Counted from the stretch's first letter, positions 10,401 to 17,969 are shown. The stretch is DNA of 64,000 bases from Mediterraneibacter glycyrrhizinilyticus (GCF_016902345.1 NZ_JACJLR010000001.1:238260-302259); one strand, 5' to 3'. Numbers and translations: made by a program. Notes: generated by a model not told the origin, from the sequence alone.

Positions 10401-10890
10401 TAATCGGTATGTTGACCTGAAGTTTAATACGAATGTATTGAGCATCAACTCATCCGATTTGCTTGTAAAGGCAAATGTTGCAATGAAACAAATTGTTGCC
10501 GAAAAGCAGGAAAAAGCAAGCGCCCAGGCAGCAGGTGATATTTTTGGCAGCGCTACATATCATGAGTCTCAAAATAATGAAGGGGCAGTACAGTCTAAAG
10601 GTGATGAAGGAAGTCTTAGTGCTAACACAGATACTGATGCAGCGGCTTCTGTTCCGGTAAATAAGCATTTTTATATGACTGCAAAACTGGATAATACGCG
10701 AGTAAATCGTGATGTTCAAAATTATTTACAAGAAATTATTCAGCATTTGATGGCCGTTGACGGCAGTCAGGTTGAGCTAAAATTGGATGTTGATGTAGTT
10801 GCTCCAAATGGCATACCAGCTTCTACCGTGCGAACTGTGTCAGAAAACTGTCGCACGCTTAAGATCGAAGATTTTGGTTTTGACGATTAA
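7486..10890 (+). CDS. DUF499-type ATPase with N-terminal Swt1-like HEPN domain (1134 aa)
   Basis: The first 110 residues look like a Swt1-type HEPN domain and end with RNKMAH (R99...H104), the Rx4H motif typical of HEPN RNases. A large P-loop region follows: AFGGGKTHS (Walker A, from about residue 267) and CLILMDELVAYAKKLYG (Walker B Asp at about 388). The C-terminal 200 residues contain an Ala/Gln-rich linker and a short beta-rich end. The start is fixed by GAGGAGGT 8 bp upstream of the ATG. It is coupled to the second methylase (3 bp gap) and should be its energy-using partner. The HEPN motif raises the possibility of RNA cleavage, an abortive-infection route, in addition to DNA restriction. 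The family call is firm; the mechanism is inference. Confidence 0.85.
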   Translation: MQENYELVQKGFRILHPLMAGYIGREFNRVYHDNWWQEVLDTLSDQLRDLPDHGDYSTLVDSLDIANCLRLIDRKWREVFSSKLSTDYRTWSKELMGVRNKMAHIGQQDIDQSYAERALDTMALLCAAFDADGAEEIRDLYRTLRYGSAAGSAAVTENVAPVKTGKKSSNTAGVLEYNVGEGHTLPSWRDIMQPHPDVAEGRYQTAEFAADLAQVSRGEGAFEYRDPVEFFARTYITEGMSGLLVKSLQRIAGKGGEPVIQLKTAFGGGKTHSMLALYHLVKGGASVDKIPSLKPILEKAGLDTLPKANVAVLVGTALDPNKKKNPANLPGYTVNTIWGEMAYQLVTSAGRPDLYAMIREADRHGVSPGSETLKNLLNECGPCLILMDELVAYAKKLYGVDGLPAGSYDNFITFIQEITEAARASENSIVVASIPESTIEIGGDAGKTALETIEHTFGRMEAIWKPVAANEGFEVVRRRLFLDCKDEATRDAVCTAFSRMYQENPSDFPMEAREVEYRNRMISCYPIHPEVFDRLYDDWATLERFQRTRGVLRLMAAVIHELWMANDAGAMIMPGSIPLDMPNVRDELVRHLPDTWNSIIDHEVDGKNSIPYQKDKANPRYGRKLAARRVARTIMLGSAPTSRDQAVRGLEASRIRLGVVQPGESIADFNDALNTLHGSLSYLYNNPSGSRYWYDTRPTLRKTAEDRASQQTLADVDAEIESRLKKIRKENPFTGIHICPYSSLDVPDEQAVRLVILRTGDCYNLKSKKTTPAETTVNDILYNRGTAPRIFKNMLAFVAPDENQLESLRAEVRRFIAWTSIMSDKDDLNLDGNQIRETQSNLNRSNDTVELRLKETYRWLLVPYIDQFGDMKTIQWEISDISGGTESIVTKAAKKMQQSEQIITNWAPALLQMSLDDLLWKDSDNIQVKKLWEYLSTYCYLPRLANYSVLEDTIRRGVASDEFFALAAGYVNNRYVDLKFNTNVLSINSSDLLVKANVAMKQIVAEKQEKASAQAAGDIFGSATYHESQNNEGAVQSKGDEGSLSANTDTDAAASVPVNKHFYMTAKLDNTRVNRDVQNYLQEIIQHLMAVDGSQVELKLDVDVVAPNGIPASTVRTVSENCRTLKIEDFGFDD

Positions 10891-10928
10891 ATGAACTGGT
10901 GAAATTATAGTTGAAAAGGAAGTGCAGT

Positions 10929-11678
10929 ATGGCAAAATCGTCATTAGAACGACAAATTGAACGGCAAATGAAACAATCGAAACAACTTGCTAATAAGAAA
11001 CGTAGAGAACAGGATAAAGCTGAAAGAAGGGCTATACTTAAAGATAGGGCAGCGACTATCATCAATGGACAACCGATAATAGAAGGTTTCCGGGTTATGG
11101 ATCAGACAGCTGAAGCAATTCTTGAATGTTTACTGAACTGCGAAAGGGGTAATGGTACACATATTTGTTTTGAGAATGACATTTTTCCAGATTATGTACA
11201 AACGTCGTTGGGATTAGAGTTTGAAAAGTTAATTCAATATGGAATGATTGGTGGTTTATTCTTTTATGATAACGGCGGGATGCTGGATTTGCTTCCGCCC
11301 GCATTTAGTTACTTTGAAAGCAAAAATGCCGCATATGAAAAACAGAAAGAGCAGGAAGAATCGAATAAACTGAAAAACATTATAAATTACGGGAATTTAG
11401 TGTTTGGTGATGTGTCTGGCTCCACACTAACCGTTGATAATTCTATTCATAAAATCGAACAGGCAATAGAAGAAAATGGTGGCACAGATAAAGAGGACTT
11501 GTATGAGATTCTGAATGATGTTAAAGAACTTATAGAGAACATACAGACAAGCCGAACCATACCAAAGCAGAAAAAACTTTTTGAAAGAATTTCTGATCAC
11601 ATGGAAAAACACGGATGGTTTTATGGTGCGGTAGTACAGCTGTTGGGAACAGCGGCAATAAATCTGTTGGGTGCATGA
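10929..11678 (+). CDS. Unknown small defence-island protein (249 aa)
   Basis: I do not recognise a named family. The start is the ATG at 10929 with AAAAGGAAG upstream. The N-terminus (residues 1-40) is a highly charged predicted coiled coil rich in Lys, Arg and Gln. The middle contains GDVSGSTLTVDNS, resembling the short beta motif (GNVSGS-type) that often joins sensor and effector parts in bacterial conflict proteins. The C-terminus is a helical segment ending in a hydrophobic tail (VVQLLGTAAINLLGA) that could touch a membrane. It follows the HEPN-ATPase gene by 38 bp and is AT-rich like the Gabija genes after it, so it could belong to either system or be an independent cargo gene. Confidence 0.55.
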   Translation: MAKSSLERQIERQMKQSKQLANKKRREQDKAERRAILKDRAATIINGQPIIEGFRVMDQTAEAILECLLNCERGNGTHICFENDIFPDYVQTSLGLEFEKLIQYGMIGGLFFYDNGGMLDLLPPAFSYFESKNAAYEKQKEQEESNKLKNIINYGNLVFGDVSGSTLTVDNSIHKIEQAIEENGGTDKEDLYEILNDVKELIENIQTSRTIPKQKKLFERISDHMEKHGWFYGAVVQLLGTAAINLLGA

Positions 11679-11730
11679 TATGATCATACCTTCATGAAAT
11701 GATTGTAGTATGCATTACTTCAGGAGTAAA

Positions 11731-11755
11731 AAGAATTAGTTGTTAGATAATTCTT
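11731..11755. promoter_or_regulatory. Dyad ahead of the Gabija-like pair (operator candidate)
   Basis: Perfect 8-bp inverted repeat AAGAATTA / TAATTCTT with a 9-nt spacer, in the 118-nt gap before the GajA-like gene. The gap shows no coding potential. The dyad could be a regulator site, for example for the WYL protein encoded downstream; no strong -35/-10 pair is certain. Confidence 0.4.
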
Positions 11756-11796
11756 GAAAGAATGGCAAGAGATAAGGCTAAGGGAGGGAAACTCTA

Positions 11797-13524
11797 ATGA
11801 GATTAATAAATCTTGAAATACATAACTTTCGTGGAATTCAAAATGCAAAAATTGATTTTCCAATGAATAACAGATTTATTTGCTTGATTGGCGCAGGAGA
11901 TAGTACCAAATCTACGATTTTGCTCTCCCTTGAGTGGCTCTTTTCACAAACATGGAATTTGCCAATCTGTGACAATGATTTTTATCTTGCAAATACTGAA
12001 AACAAGATCACGATCTGTGGAACATTTACTGAGTTTCCTGATTATTTCTTAGCAGAAGATAAATTCGGCTTATTCTTACGGAAACCTGGAATTCCATATG
12101 ATGGCATCACAAACGACGAACCAGCAGATGGAGAGCCACTTTGTCTTACCATTCAATTTACGGCAGACAGTTCCTTGGAACCGCATTGGAATGTTGTATG
12201 TAATAGAAATGATCCTAAAACTATAACCAACAAGGAACGGGCTCAGCTTGCAGTTGGATGTGTTGGCGAAAATTGCGCAAGAGACATGACGTGGGGACGG
12301 TATTCTGTTCTACAAAAGTATGCTGATTCTAAAGGAGTTCTTCATAATGCCTATACTAAAGCTATGAGAGAGGCTGCTGCAAACACTGATTTGGACTTGT
12401 TAGATGGCCTTTCTGACGATATTAAGAGCATCGGAGGACGATATGGCGTTGGATTTGAAAACGATATTAAGAGTAAACTGTTGATTCAGAGTGGATCATT
12501 CACTACATCTGCAGGACTCTATGACGGACAAATTCCTTTGAATTTAAGAGGAGTTGGCAGTCAAAGGCTTCTGTCTATAGGGTTGAATATCAAAGCTTAT
12601 TCTAATGGCACTGTTTTATTGATTGACGAGATTGAGCGCGGCCTTGAGCCTTATAGATTACGCAGTCTGATAAATGAACTACGAAATCAGACGGGAACAT
12701 CCGGACAGGTTATTATTACAACACACTCTCCTGTTGTATTAACGGAGTGTTCTGCCTCCGAACTAGTCATTGTACACTCTCAAAACGGAGATACAAACGT
12801 ATTCTATTTTAATAAAAGTGATGAAAAAGTATATGAGCAGCTTCAGAAACAGATTCGCAGTGATGCCGATGCTTTCTTGTGTAAGGCCTTAATTGTCTGC
12901 GAAGGAAAAACAGAATATGGATTTGTCAAGGCATTTGATGATTTTATAGCTCAAAATCTCGGAATTAGAATGGCTCATAAAGGAGTAGGTATAGCTCTTG
13001 GAGGAGGAGATACCACGTTTGCTTATGCTGATTCACTTCGAGATCGAGGATATGAAATTAGCATCTTTATGGATTCTGATAAGGAAAGCGATGCTGCTGA
13101 AAAAGAGAAGAGACGGCGTTTATACGGAACAACAATATTCGATTGGGATAATCCGAATGCTATAGAACAACAGCTGTTTCTTGATTTGCCGGAATCTTTG
13201 ATCCAACAGCTTATAGATATTACTGTAGATGAAAAAGGTGCGACAGCGATGGCTGGCACTTTGTACTCTGAGGGTATTTCATTTGATATTTGTGAAGATG
13301 GAACCAAACTCATTCTAAATGATTTTTCACAAGTCACACGTCTTACTCTTGGAAAATTGGCAAAACAAAAAGGGAAAAATGGACGTATTGGAGAATGGTA
13401 TAAACGGATTGATTTGGGACGCGAAATCGGCCAAATTATTTTTGAACACTGGTCAGAGATTGATCAAAGTACAAAACTGTTTCAAACGGTATCTTCTATG
13501 ATTGAGTGGGTAAAAAATCTATGA
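11797..13524 (+). CDS. gajA: GajA-like OLD-family ATPase/TOPRIM endonuclease (575 aa)
   Basis: The N-terminal ABC-type ATPase begins LEIHNFRGIQNAKIDF, as in RecF/OLD proteins. The P-loop is GAGDSTKST (residues 32-40), with Thr37 where Gly is usual. RGVGSQRLLSIGL, LLIDEIERGLEPYR (Walker B Asp277) and ITTHSP (about 308-313) complete the ATPase. The C-terminal half is a TOPRIM domain: IVCEGKTE (Glu369) and FMDSD (Asp426/Asp428). Length and layout match GajA of Gabija, an ATP-controlled DNA-nicking enzyme that works with GajB. The partner gene overlaps by 4 bp. GGAGGG precedes the ATG. Genes here are clearly more AT-rich than the WYL gene downstream, which suggests separate acquisition. Confidence 0.85.
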   Translation: MRLINLEIHNFRGIQNAKIDFPMNNRFICLIGAGDSTKSTILLSLEWLFSQTWNLPICDNDFYLANTENKITICGTFTEFPDYFLAEDKFGLFLRKPGIPYDGITNDEPADGEPLCLTIQFTADSSLEPHWNVVCNRNDPKTITNKERAQLAVGCVGENCARDMTWGRYSVLQKYADSKGVLHNAYTKAMREAAANTDLDLLDGLSDDIKSIGGRYGVGFENDIKSKLLIQSGSFTTSAGLYDGQIPLNLRGVGSQRLLSIGLNIKAYSNGTVLLIDEIERGLEPYRLRSLINELRNQTGTSGQVIITTHSPVVLTECSASELVIVHSQNGDTNVFYFNKSDEKVYEQLQKQIRSDADAFLCKALIVCEGKTEYGFVKAFDDFIAQNLGIRMAHKGVGIALGGGDTTFAYADSLRDRGYEISIFMDSDKESDAAEKEKRRRLYGTTIFDWDNPNAIEQQLFLDLPESLIQQLIDITVDEKGATAMAGTLYSEGISFDICEDGTKLILNDFSQVTRLTLGKLAKQKGKNGRIGEWYKRIDLGREIGQIIFEHWSEIDQSTKLFQTVSSMIEWVKNL

Positions 13525-14942
13525 CGCCTGAAGAATTAGTAAAGATTGAAAGTAAATATAATGTTGCAATTATAGCACCTGCTGGACACGGAAAAACAGA
13601 AATGGTAGCCGATATGGTCGCTGGATTTTCTGGAAAGCAGTTGGTGCTTACACACACGAATGCAGGTGTTGATGCCATACAAAAACGTCTTTCGAAAAGA
13701 AAAGTAGACACACACAAATATACAATTTTGACTATCGCAGCTTTTTGTAATCGTTGGGGTTATTCGTACCACTGGACATCTAGAATGGATGCAACGCTAT
13801 CGCCATTTAAAAAAGAAGATCAGAAACAATATTATGCTCAGTTATATACAGGAGCATTGGAATTATTTAAACATACGTGGGTTGGCAAAGTACTCTCATC
13901 TTCGTATAAAGGAATAATTGTCGATGAGTATCAGGACTGTACACTTGCTCAACACGCATTGATTAAACAATTAAATAAGTATCTCCCAGTAAGAGTTCTC
14001 GGAGATCCTCTTCAGGGGATATTTGGGTTTAAAGATCCCATTGTGAATTGGTCTGATATTTCTTTTGAACTTATTGATGTGGATACGTATCCATGGCGCT
14101 GGGAAAATTCTAATCCAAAACTCGGAGCATATCTGGAAGAACTAAGATCCCATTTGTTACCTGCCATTCAAGGGCGACAATGTATGATTAGTATTGCTCC
14201 TATTAGCAATATCTTAGAAGTTATTGCTCCATTGGATTTTGATGGATACAAGCTGCTTCGACAGTTACAGCAGTATAAGTCTGTCCTGTATCTGGCAAAA
14301 TGGGAAAATGATCAATTAGCCTTCTGCAAAAAGATGCCTGGAATTTTTCAGCAAGATGAAAAACAAGATTGTGGCATTCTGTTTGAGTACGCACGTCTTT
14401 TTGATCAAAGTGAAAATGAACAACTTGCATTGTCTATATTATGCTTTATAAACGAATGTGCCACTCGAGTATCTTCTGAGTGTAATTCGTACATTAAGAG
14501 ACTTAAATCCGGATCCTCAGATTTTTCGAGAATTAAAAAGTATGAACAATTGGGAAGATTGCTAAAATTAGTAATTGAAAATAACTCATCGCAAAATCTT
14601 ATAGAAGTATTTCACTGGTTTGAAGAAAATAAACAATTTAAGTTTTATCGCATGGAGCTTTATCAAGAAATGCTTCGGAGTATCAGGCTTGCCGCAACCA
14701 AAGCAATCGACATTTATGATGCTGCTACTCTTGTCCGAAATGACTCTACTTTGCAAAAAAGATATACGAACTTCAAGTATTTGTCATCCAGAACACTTCT
14801 TTCAAAAGGTTTGGAATTCGACTGTGTTATTGTTGATATGACAAAAGAACTGACAGCAAAAGAATTTTATGTGGCCATGACAAGAGCAAAGAAAATGGTC
14901 TACTTAATCACAGATAAATCCACTTTGATTTTGAAACCATAA
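13521..14942 (+). CDS. gajB: GajB-like UvrD/PcrA-type helicase (473 aa)
   Basis: The start is taken as ATG 13521, which overlaps the gajA stop as ATGA; a GTG at 13506 is also in frame. Superfamily 1 motifs are present: APAGHGKTE (Walker A, Gly22-Thr26), VDEYQD (Asp135, motif II), LGDPLQGIFGF (motif III), SKGLEFDCVIVD (motif V) and YVAMTRAKKMVYL (motif VI). At 473 residues it lacks the large 1B/2B insertions of housekeeping UvrD, as expected for GajB. In Gabija systems GajB is thought to sense DNA ends or ssDNA made during phage replication and assist GajA. Translational coupling and matched base composition indicate the pair moves as a unit. Confidence 0.84.
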   Translation: MTPEELVKIESKYNVAIIAPAGHGKTEMVADMVAGFSGKQLVLTHTNAGVDAIQKRLSKRKVDTHKYTILTIAAFCNRWGYSYHWTSRMDATLSPFKKEDQKQYYAQLYTGALELFKHTWVGKVLSSSYKGIIVDEYQDCTLAQHALIKQLNKYLPVRVLGDPLQGIFGFKDPIVNWSDISFELIDVDTYPWRWENSNPKLGAYLEELRSHLLPAIQGRQCMISIAPISNILEVIAPLDFDGYKLLRQLQQYKSVLYLAKWENDQLAFCKKMPGIFQQDEKQDCGILFEYARLFDQSENEQLALSILCFINECATRVSSECNSYIKRLKSGSSDFSRIKKYEQLGRLLKLVIENNSSQNLIEVFHWFEENKQFKFYRMELYQEMLRSIRLAATKAIDIYDAATLVRNDSTLQKRYTNFKYLSSRTLLSKGLEFDCVIVDMTKELTAKEFYVAMTRAKKMVYLITDKSTLILKP

Positions 14943-14988
14943 CTAAAAATGAGAACCGGGATATATGGTATGTGGAGGATACAAAACA

Positions 14989-15963
14989 ATGGAAAATGAT
15001 CACCAACTTAGAATTTTATACTTATATCAAATATTGCTCCGTCACTCCGATGTGGACCATCCAGTTTCCACCAAAGAACTGATAGACATGATGGAAACCT
15101 ATCACCAGATCAAGCTGCATCGGACAACCATCCCTAAATACATAGAACTGCTGAACGCCGGTGGCCTTGAAGTGATGGAGATTCGTTCCCGTGAAAAGAA
15201 ATATTATCTGAATGACCGTCTGTTTGAACTGCCGGAAGTGAAATTGCTGATTGATGCGGTGCAGTCTTCAAAGTTTATCTCCGTAGGCAAAAGCCAGGTG
15301 CTGATTTCTAAACTGATGGCGCTTACCAGTGAAGCCAATGCGGCAAAACTCAAGCGCAATCTATATGTGACTGGACGTGTTAAATCGGACAACGAAAAAA
15401 GCTACTACATTGTCGAAGCAATCAATGATGCGATTAACGAAGGTAAACGGATTTCATTCTACTATACGGATTACAATACTCAAAAAGAGAGGGTGCTGAA
15501 AAACGATGGGTTACCGTATGTTATCAGTCCTTATGCGCTGATATGGGATGGTGACTTCTACTATGTTCTTGGCCTGAACCATAGCCGGAATCAAATCAAT
15601 ACCTTCCGGGTAGATCGGATCAGCAGACAGCCGGAAATTCTTGATGAGGCAGCGACATCGGCACCAGACAGCCTGAATCTGGCAAATTATTCGCGTGAGG
15701 TCTTTCGGATGTACGATATGGAGGAACCGGTTGAAGTATCGCTGCTTTGCGAAAACAGTCTGATGAAACATCTGATAGATCACTTTGGTCTGGATGTAGA
15801 GACGGAAACTGTAGATGACAATCATTTCAGAGCAAGAGTATTGGTTTGTACCAGCCCAACTTTTTACCGCTGGGTCTTTGGTTGGTGCGGCAGGATGAAG
15901 ATAGAAAGCCCTGCTTTCGTACTGGACGAATATCAGCGGATGGCGAGGGCTGCGCTGGAATGA
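14989..15963 (+). CDS. WYL-domain transcriptional regulator (324 aa)
   Basis: An N-terminal winged helix (ILYLYQILLRHSD to TTIPKYIELLNAGG, residues about 8-60) is followed by a WYL domain (SFYYTDYNTQKERV, PYALIWDGDFYYVLG) and a C-terminal WCX-like segment. The ATG at 14989 is preferred over 14965 because GGAGGAT lies 8 nt upstream of it. Proteins of this build (BrxR/CapW type) control bacterial defence loci by sensing a nucleic-acid or nucleotide ligand. Its place at the end of the island suggests it regulates one or both defence modules. Its G+C is higher than that of the Gabija genes and closer to the methylase operon, so it may belong originally with the first system. Confidence 0.8.
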   Translation: MENDHQLRILYLYQILLRHSDVDHPVSTKELIDMMETYHQIKLHRTTIPKYIELLNAGGLEVMEIRSREKKYYLNDRLFELPEVKLLIDAVQSSKFISVGKSQVLISKLMALTSEANAAKLKRNLYVTGRVKSDNEKSYYIVEAINDAINEGKRISFYYTDYNTQKERVLKNDGLPYVISPYALIWDGDFYYVLGLNHSRNQINTFRVDRISRQPEILDEAATSAPDSLNLANYSREVFRMYDMEEPVEVSLLCENSLMKHLIDHFGLDVETETVDDNHFRARVLVCTSPTFYRWVFGWCGRMKIESPAFVLDEYQRMARAALE

Positions 15964-15996
15964 GTCTGTTTCAGATTTAACGGAGACGGTAACTGT

Positions 15997-16500
15997 ATGA
16001 ACCGACAACGAATGAACAATTCAAATAAGAAATATAAGGAACTAAAGCAGAAGCAAAAAGCCCGTATCTCCGATTTGATGTATCGGGAAACCGACCGGTT
16101 TCTGCAGGAAAAGAAGCAACCACCGGATGATAATGAAGTTGTTCAAATTGCTGAGCGGGTATACTGTCGCATTCAGGGGCTTGGATTCTGGATTCCTTAT
16201 GGCGAAGTGCTGAATGAATACCAGAAAAAATGTCCACATATTCTCCAGCGATTACAAGAATCCGGTTTGCCACAGCACTTGCTTCCCAAAACGAAAAACG
16301 CCTCATCCGCTGACTCAATGAGCACATCAAAGGTGAAACAGCGCAAAGCAAAAGGACACAGACGGAAAAAGCCGAAAGAAGTTCCTCTTCCCGAACAGGA
16401 TGATACCTTTTTCTTTATTGTCGGTTATACTTCCGGCGGCGCTCCCTATGGTGTGACCTGGGAGGAAATGGGATTAGAACCACGGGAAGAAATCGAATAA
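15997..16500 (+). CDS. Unknown basic protein (167 aa)
   Basis: I do not recognise the family. The N-terminal 35 residues are strongly basic (KKYKELKQKQKAR). The middle has a helical part with ERVYCRIQGLGFWIPYGEVL. A Lys/Arg-rich linker (about residues 110-125) is followed by a compact end, DDTFFFIVGYTSGGAPYGVTWEEMG. It starts 33 bp after the WYL gene and is followed directly by a terminator, so it closes this transcript. The coupling suggests a role beside the regulator, but none can be named. Confidence 0.55.
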   Translation: MNRQRMNNSNKKYKELKQKQKARISDLMYRETDRFLQEKKQPPDDNEVVQIAERVYCRIQGLGFWIPYGEVLNEYQKKCPHILQRLQESGLPQHLLPKTKNASSADSMSTSKVKQRKAKGHRRKKPKEVPLPEQDDTFFFIVGYTSGGAPYGVTWEEMGLEPREEIE

Positions 16501-16517
16501 ACAATGATATTTCGCAC

Positions 16518-16551
16518 GAGATGTCGCTAACTGGCGACATCTCATTTTTTC
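16518..16551 (+). terminator. Intrinsic terminator closing the defence operon
   Basis: Perfect 10-bp stem GAGATGTCGC / GCGACATCTC with a 6-nt loop, followed by ATTTTTT. It separates the defence island from the LexA-like gene. Confidence 0.85.
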
Positions 16552-16565
16552 TGGCAAAATATCCC

Positions 16566-16594
16566 TTGCAAGAAGAACGGGCGTTCGCTATAAT
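16566..16594 (+). promoter_or_regulatory. Sigma-A promoter of the LexA-like repressor
   Basis: TTGCAA (16566-16571) and TATAAT (16589-16594) are separated by exactly 17 bp. The SOS operator lies inside the spacer, so a bound repressor would block RNA polymerase. Confidence 0.8.
16575..16586. promoter_or_regulatory. SOS (LexA/Cheo) box
   Basis: GAACGGGCGTTC fits the Gram-positive LexA consensus GAAC-N4-GTTC perfectly and sits between the -35 and -10 elements. Autoregulation by the protein encoded downstream, or control by the host LexA, is the obvious reading. Confidence 0.85.
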
Positions 16595-16603
16595 ATAAAT
16601 ATC

Positions 16604-16620
16604 TGAAACGAGCCGTTTCA
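16604..16620. promoter_or_regulatory. Second palindrome in the repressor leader
   Basis: Perfect dyad TGAAACG-AGC-CGTTTCA just after the -10 box, different in sequence from the SOS box. It may be a second operator recognised by the element's own repressor. Confidence 0.55.
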
Positions 16621-16641
16621 TTTAGAATGTGAGGAATGACC

Positions 16642-17256
16642 ATGAGAAGCAAGAACCCGGAAGTGATGAATGCAATCTGTACCTTTGTTGACCAGTATTA
16701 CCGTGAACACCACGCCTCTCCGTCTGTAAATGAGATTGCACAAGGCGTTGGCGTGTCAAAGGCGACTTCCTATCGCTACCTTGTCGCCATGAATGAGCGC
16801 GGTATGCTTTCCTATGATGGCAAAACCATTGTGACAAAGCAGGTCGGCAAATGTATCTCCGGGTACTTTTCCGCACCGGTGGTTGGCAGTATCCGCTGTG
16901 GTGACCCGGAGCGTGAAGAGGAAAGCGTAGAGGAATATGTAAGCCTTCCCAAATCCATTTTTGGTGAGGGAAAATTTTATATTCTCCGTGCTAAAGGCGA
17001 CTCCATGGTAGATGCGGGCATCGAGGATGAAGATCTGATCGTTATCAGAATACAAGATACAGCGGTGGTCGGCGATATTGTCGTCGCGCTGGATGAGGAC
17101 AATGAGAACACTCTGAAAATCTTTGGCGGAATTGATGAGGAAAACGGAGATGTGATTCTTCGATATGCGAATCAAACAAAGTATCCGGACAAAGAAATTC
17201 GAGTGAAGCAACTCATTGTACAGGGCGTGGCAAAACACGTCATCAAGGCCCTGTAA
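16642..17256 (+). CDS. LexA-like S24 repressor of the mobile element (204 aa)
   Basis: An N-terminal winged helix (SPSVNEIAQGVGVSKATSYR) is joined to an S24 peptidase domain. The Cys86-Gly87 cleavage site (SIRCGDP), nucleophile Ser121 in GDSMVDAGI and general-base Lys159 in TLKIF are all present, so RecA-stimulated self-cleavage should work. ATG 16642 is chosen over 16636 because GAGG is then 7 nt upstream. Its promoter holds an SOS box. The divergent HTH and the position next to element genes suggest an element-specific copy that links excision or gene expression to DNA damage, not the housekeeping lexA, though this cannot be settled from one window. Confidence 0.83.
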   Translation: MRSKNPEVMNAICTFVDQYYREHHASPSVNEIAQGVGVSKATSYRYLVAMNERGMLSYDGKTIVTKQVGKCISGYFSAPVVGSIRCGDPEREEESVEEYVSLPKSIFGEGKFYILRAKGDSMVDAGIEDEDLIVIRIQDTAVVGDIVVALDEDNENTLKIFGGIDEENGDVILRYANQTKYPDKEIRVKQLIVQGVAKHVIKAL

Positions 17257-17298
17257 CACTGGCCTTTACGATAAATAAGGAAAGGATGTGTTCTGACA

Positions 17299-17493
17299 AT
17301 GGAAACCTACGATGTGCGCTGCCCAATCTGTGGGGAGCTGAACCATAATCTCTATCTGGAGGAAACGGATGGCTGGATGGAGTGCGAGCATTGCCATCAG
17401 GCGGTGCAGATACTGGCATACGCTAAAACGAAGCCAATTCCTATTTATACCGGCAGGGAGTTGGCAAAAAAATTTTTGACTTCAATAAAGTGA
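17299..17493 (+). CDS. Small zinc-ribbon protein (64 aa)
   Basis: Two CxxC knuckles, CPIC (residues 9-12) and CEHC (about 29-32), make a rubredoxin-like zinc ribbon with a short helical tail. GGAAAGG lies upstream. It follows the LexA-like gene by 42 bp and precedes another zinc-ribbon gene. Function unknown; such proteins are common accessory genes in clostridial conjugative elements. Confidence 0.6.
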   Translation: METYDVRCPICGELNHNLYLEETDGWMECEHCHQAVQILAYAKTKPIPIYTGRELAKKFLTSIK

Positions 17494-17519
17494 CAAGGCC
17501 ATGGAGGGAGGATGGACTT

Positions 17520-17738
17520 ATGCAGGAAAAGGAAATTTGGCGACCATTCTCATGGCATTGTCCAAATTGCGGTGAAATCTCCGTTGGATATAAAAATTCC
17601 AGCGGCACGATCAAGGTGGAATGCTCAAAATGCCATGCAGTAATGGTCAGAAAAGTAATGGGGCGTCGGCATGACCGAATTGACATCTACGCCCCCAAAG
17701 GTGAAGTCAATGAGACTGGGCGGCTCGCCAGTCTCTGA
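17520..17738 (+). CDS. Small zinc-ribbon protein (72 aa)
   Basis: CPNC (residues 14-17) and CSKC (about 35-38) form a four-cysteine ribbon. GGAGGGAGG precedes the ATG at 17520, which fixes the start. The tail is basic (RKVMGRRHDR). It is likely co-transcribed with the gene before it and is followed by a hairpin terminator. No function can be named. Confidence 0.6.
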   Translation: MQEKEIWRPFSWHCPNCGEISVGYKNSSGTIKVECSKCHAVMVRKVMGRRHDRIDIYAPKGEVNETGRLASL

Positions 17739-17852
17739 CAAAAATGAATACACAGGTATAACGACGGACAGGTTGAGATGAAACAGGCTGTGTAAATCCT
17801 GCTCCAGGTCACATACCTTAACAGTTCCAGAGGTTTAACCAGACATTACATG

Positions 17853-17918
17853 AGAGGCCGCTGGCAGAATTGGATTCCAATTTTGGAGTCCGGCTCTGTC
17901 GGCGGCCTTCTTTTGTTT
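17853..17918 (+). terminator. Long-stem terminator
   Basis: GAGGCCGCTGGCAGA pairs imperfectly with TCTGTCGGCGGCCTTC across an internal loop and is followed by TTTTG. It ends the LexA/zinc-ribbon transcript. Confidence 0.6.
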
Positions 17919-17969
17919 TCCGGCAGGGCTTTCAAAAAATATCGAAAGCCTGATATGCATTAAGGGCTG

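Noticed and set aside
1..16500. DISARM or BREX system
   Set aside because: No DUF1998 drmA/drmB, PLD drmC, BrxL, PglZ or BrxC-type gene is visible. The methylase and ATPase families point to the Hma-like type instead.
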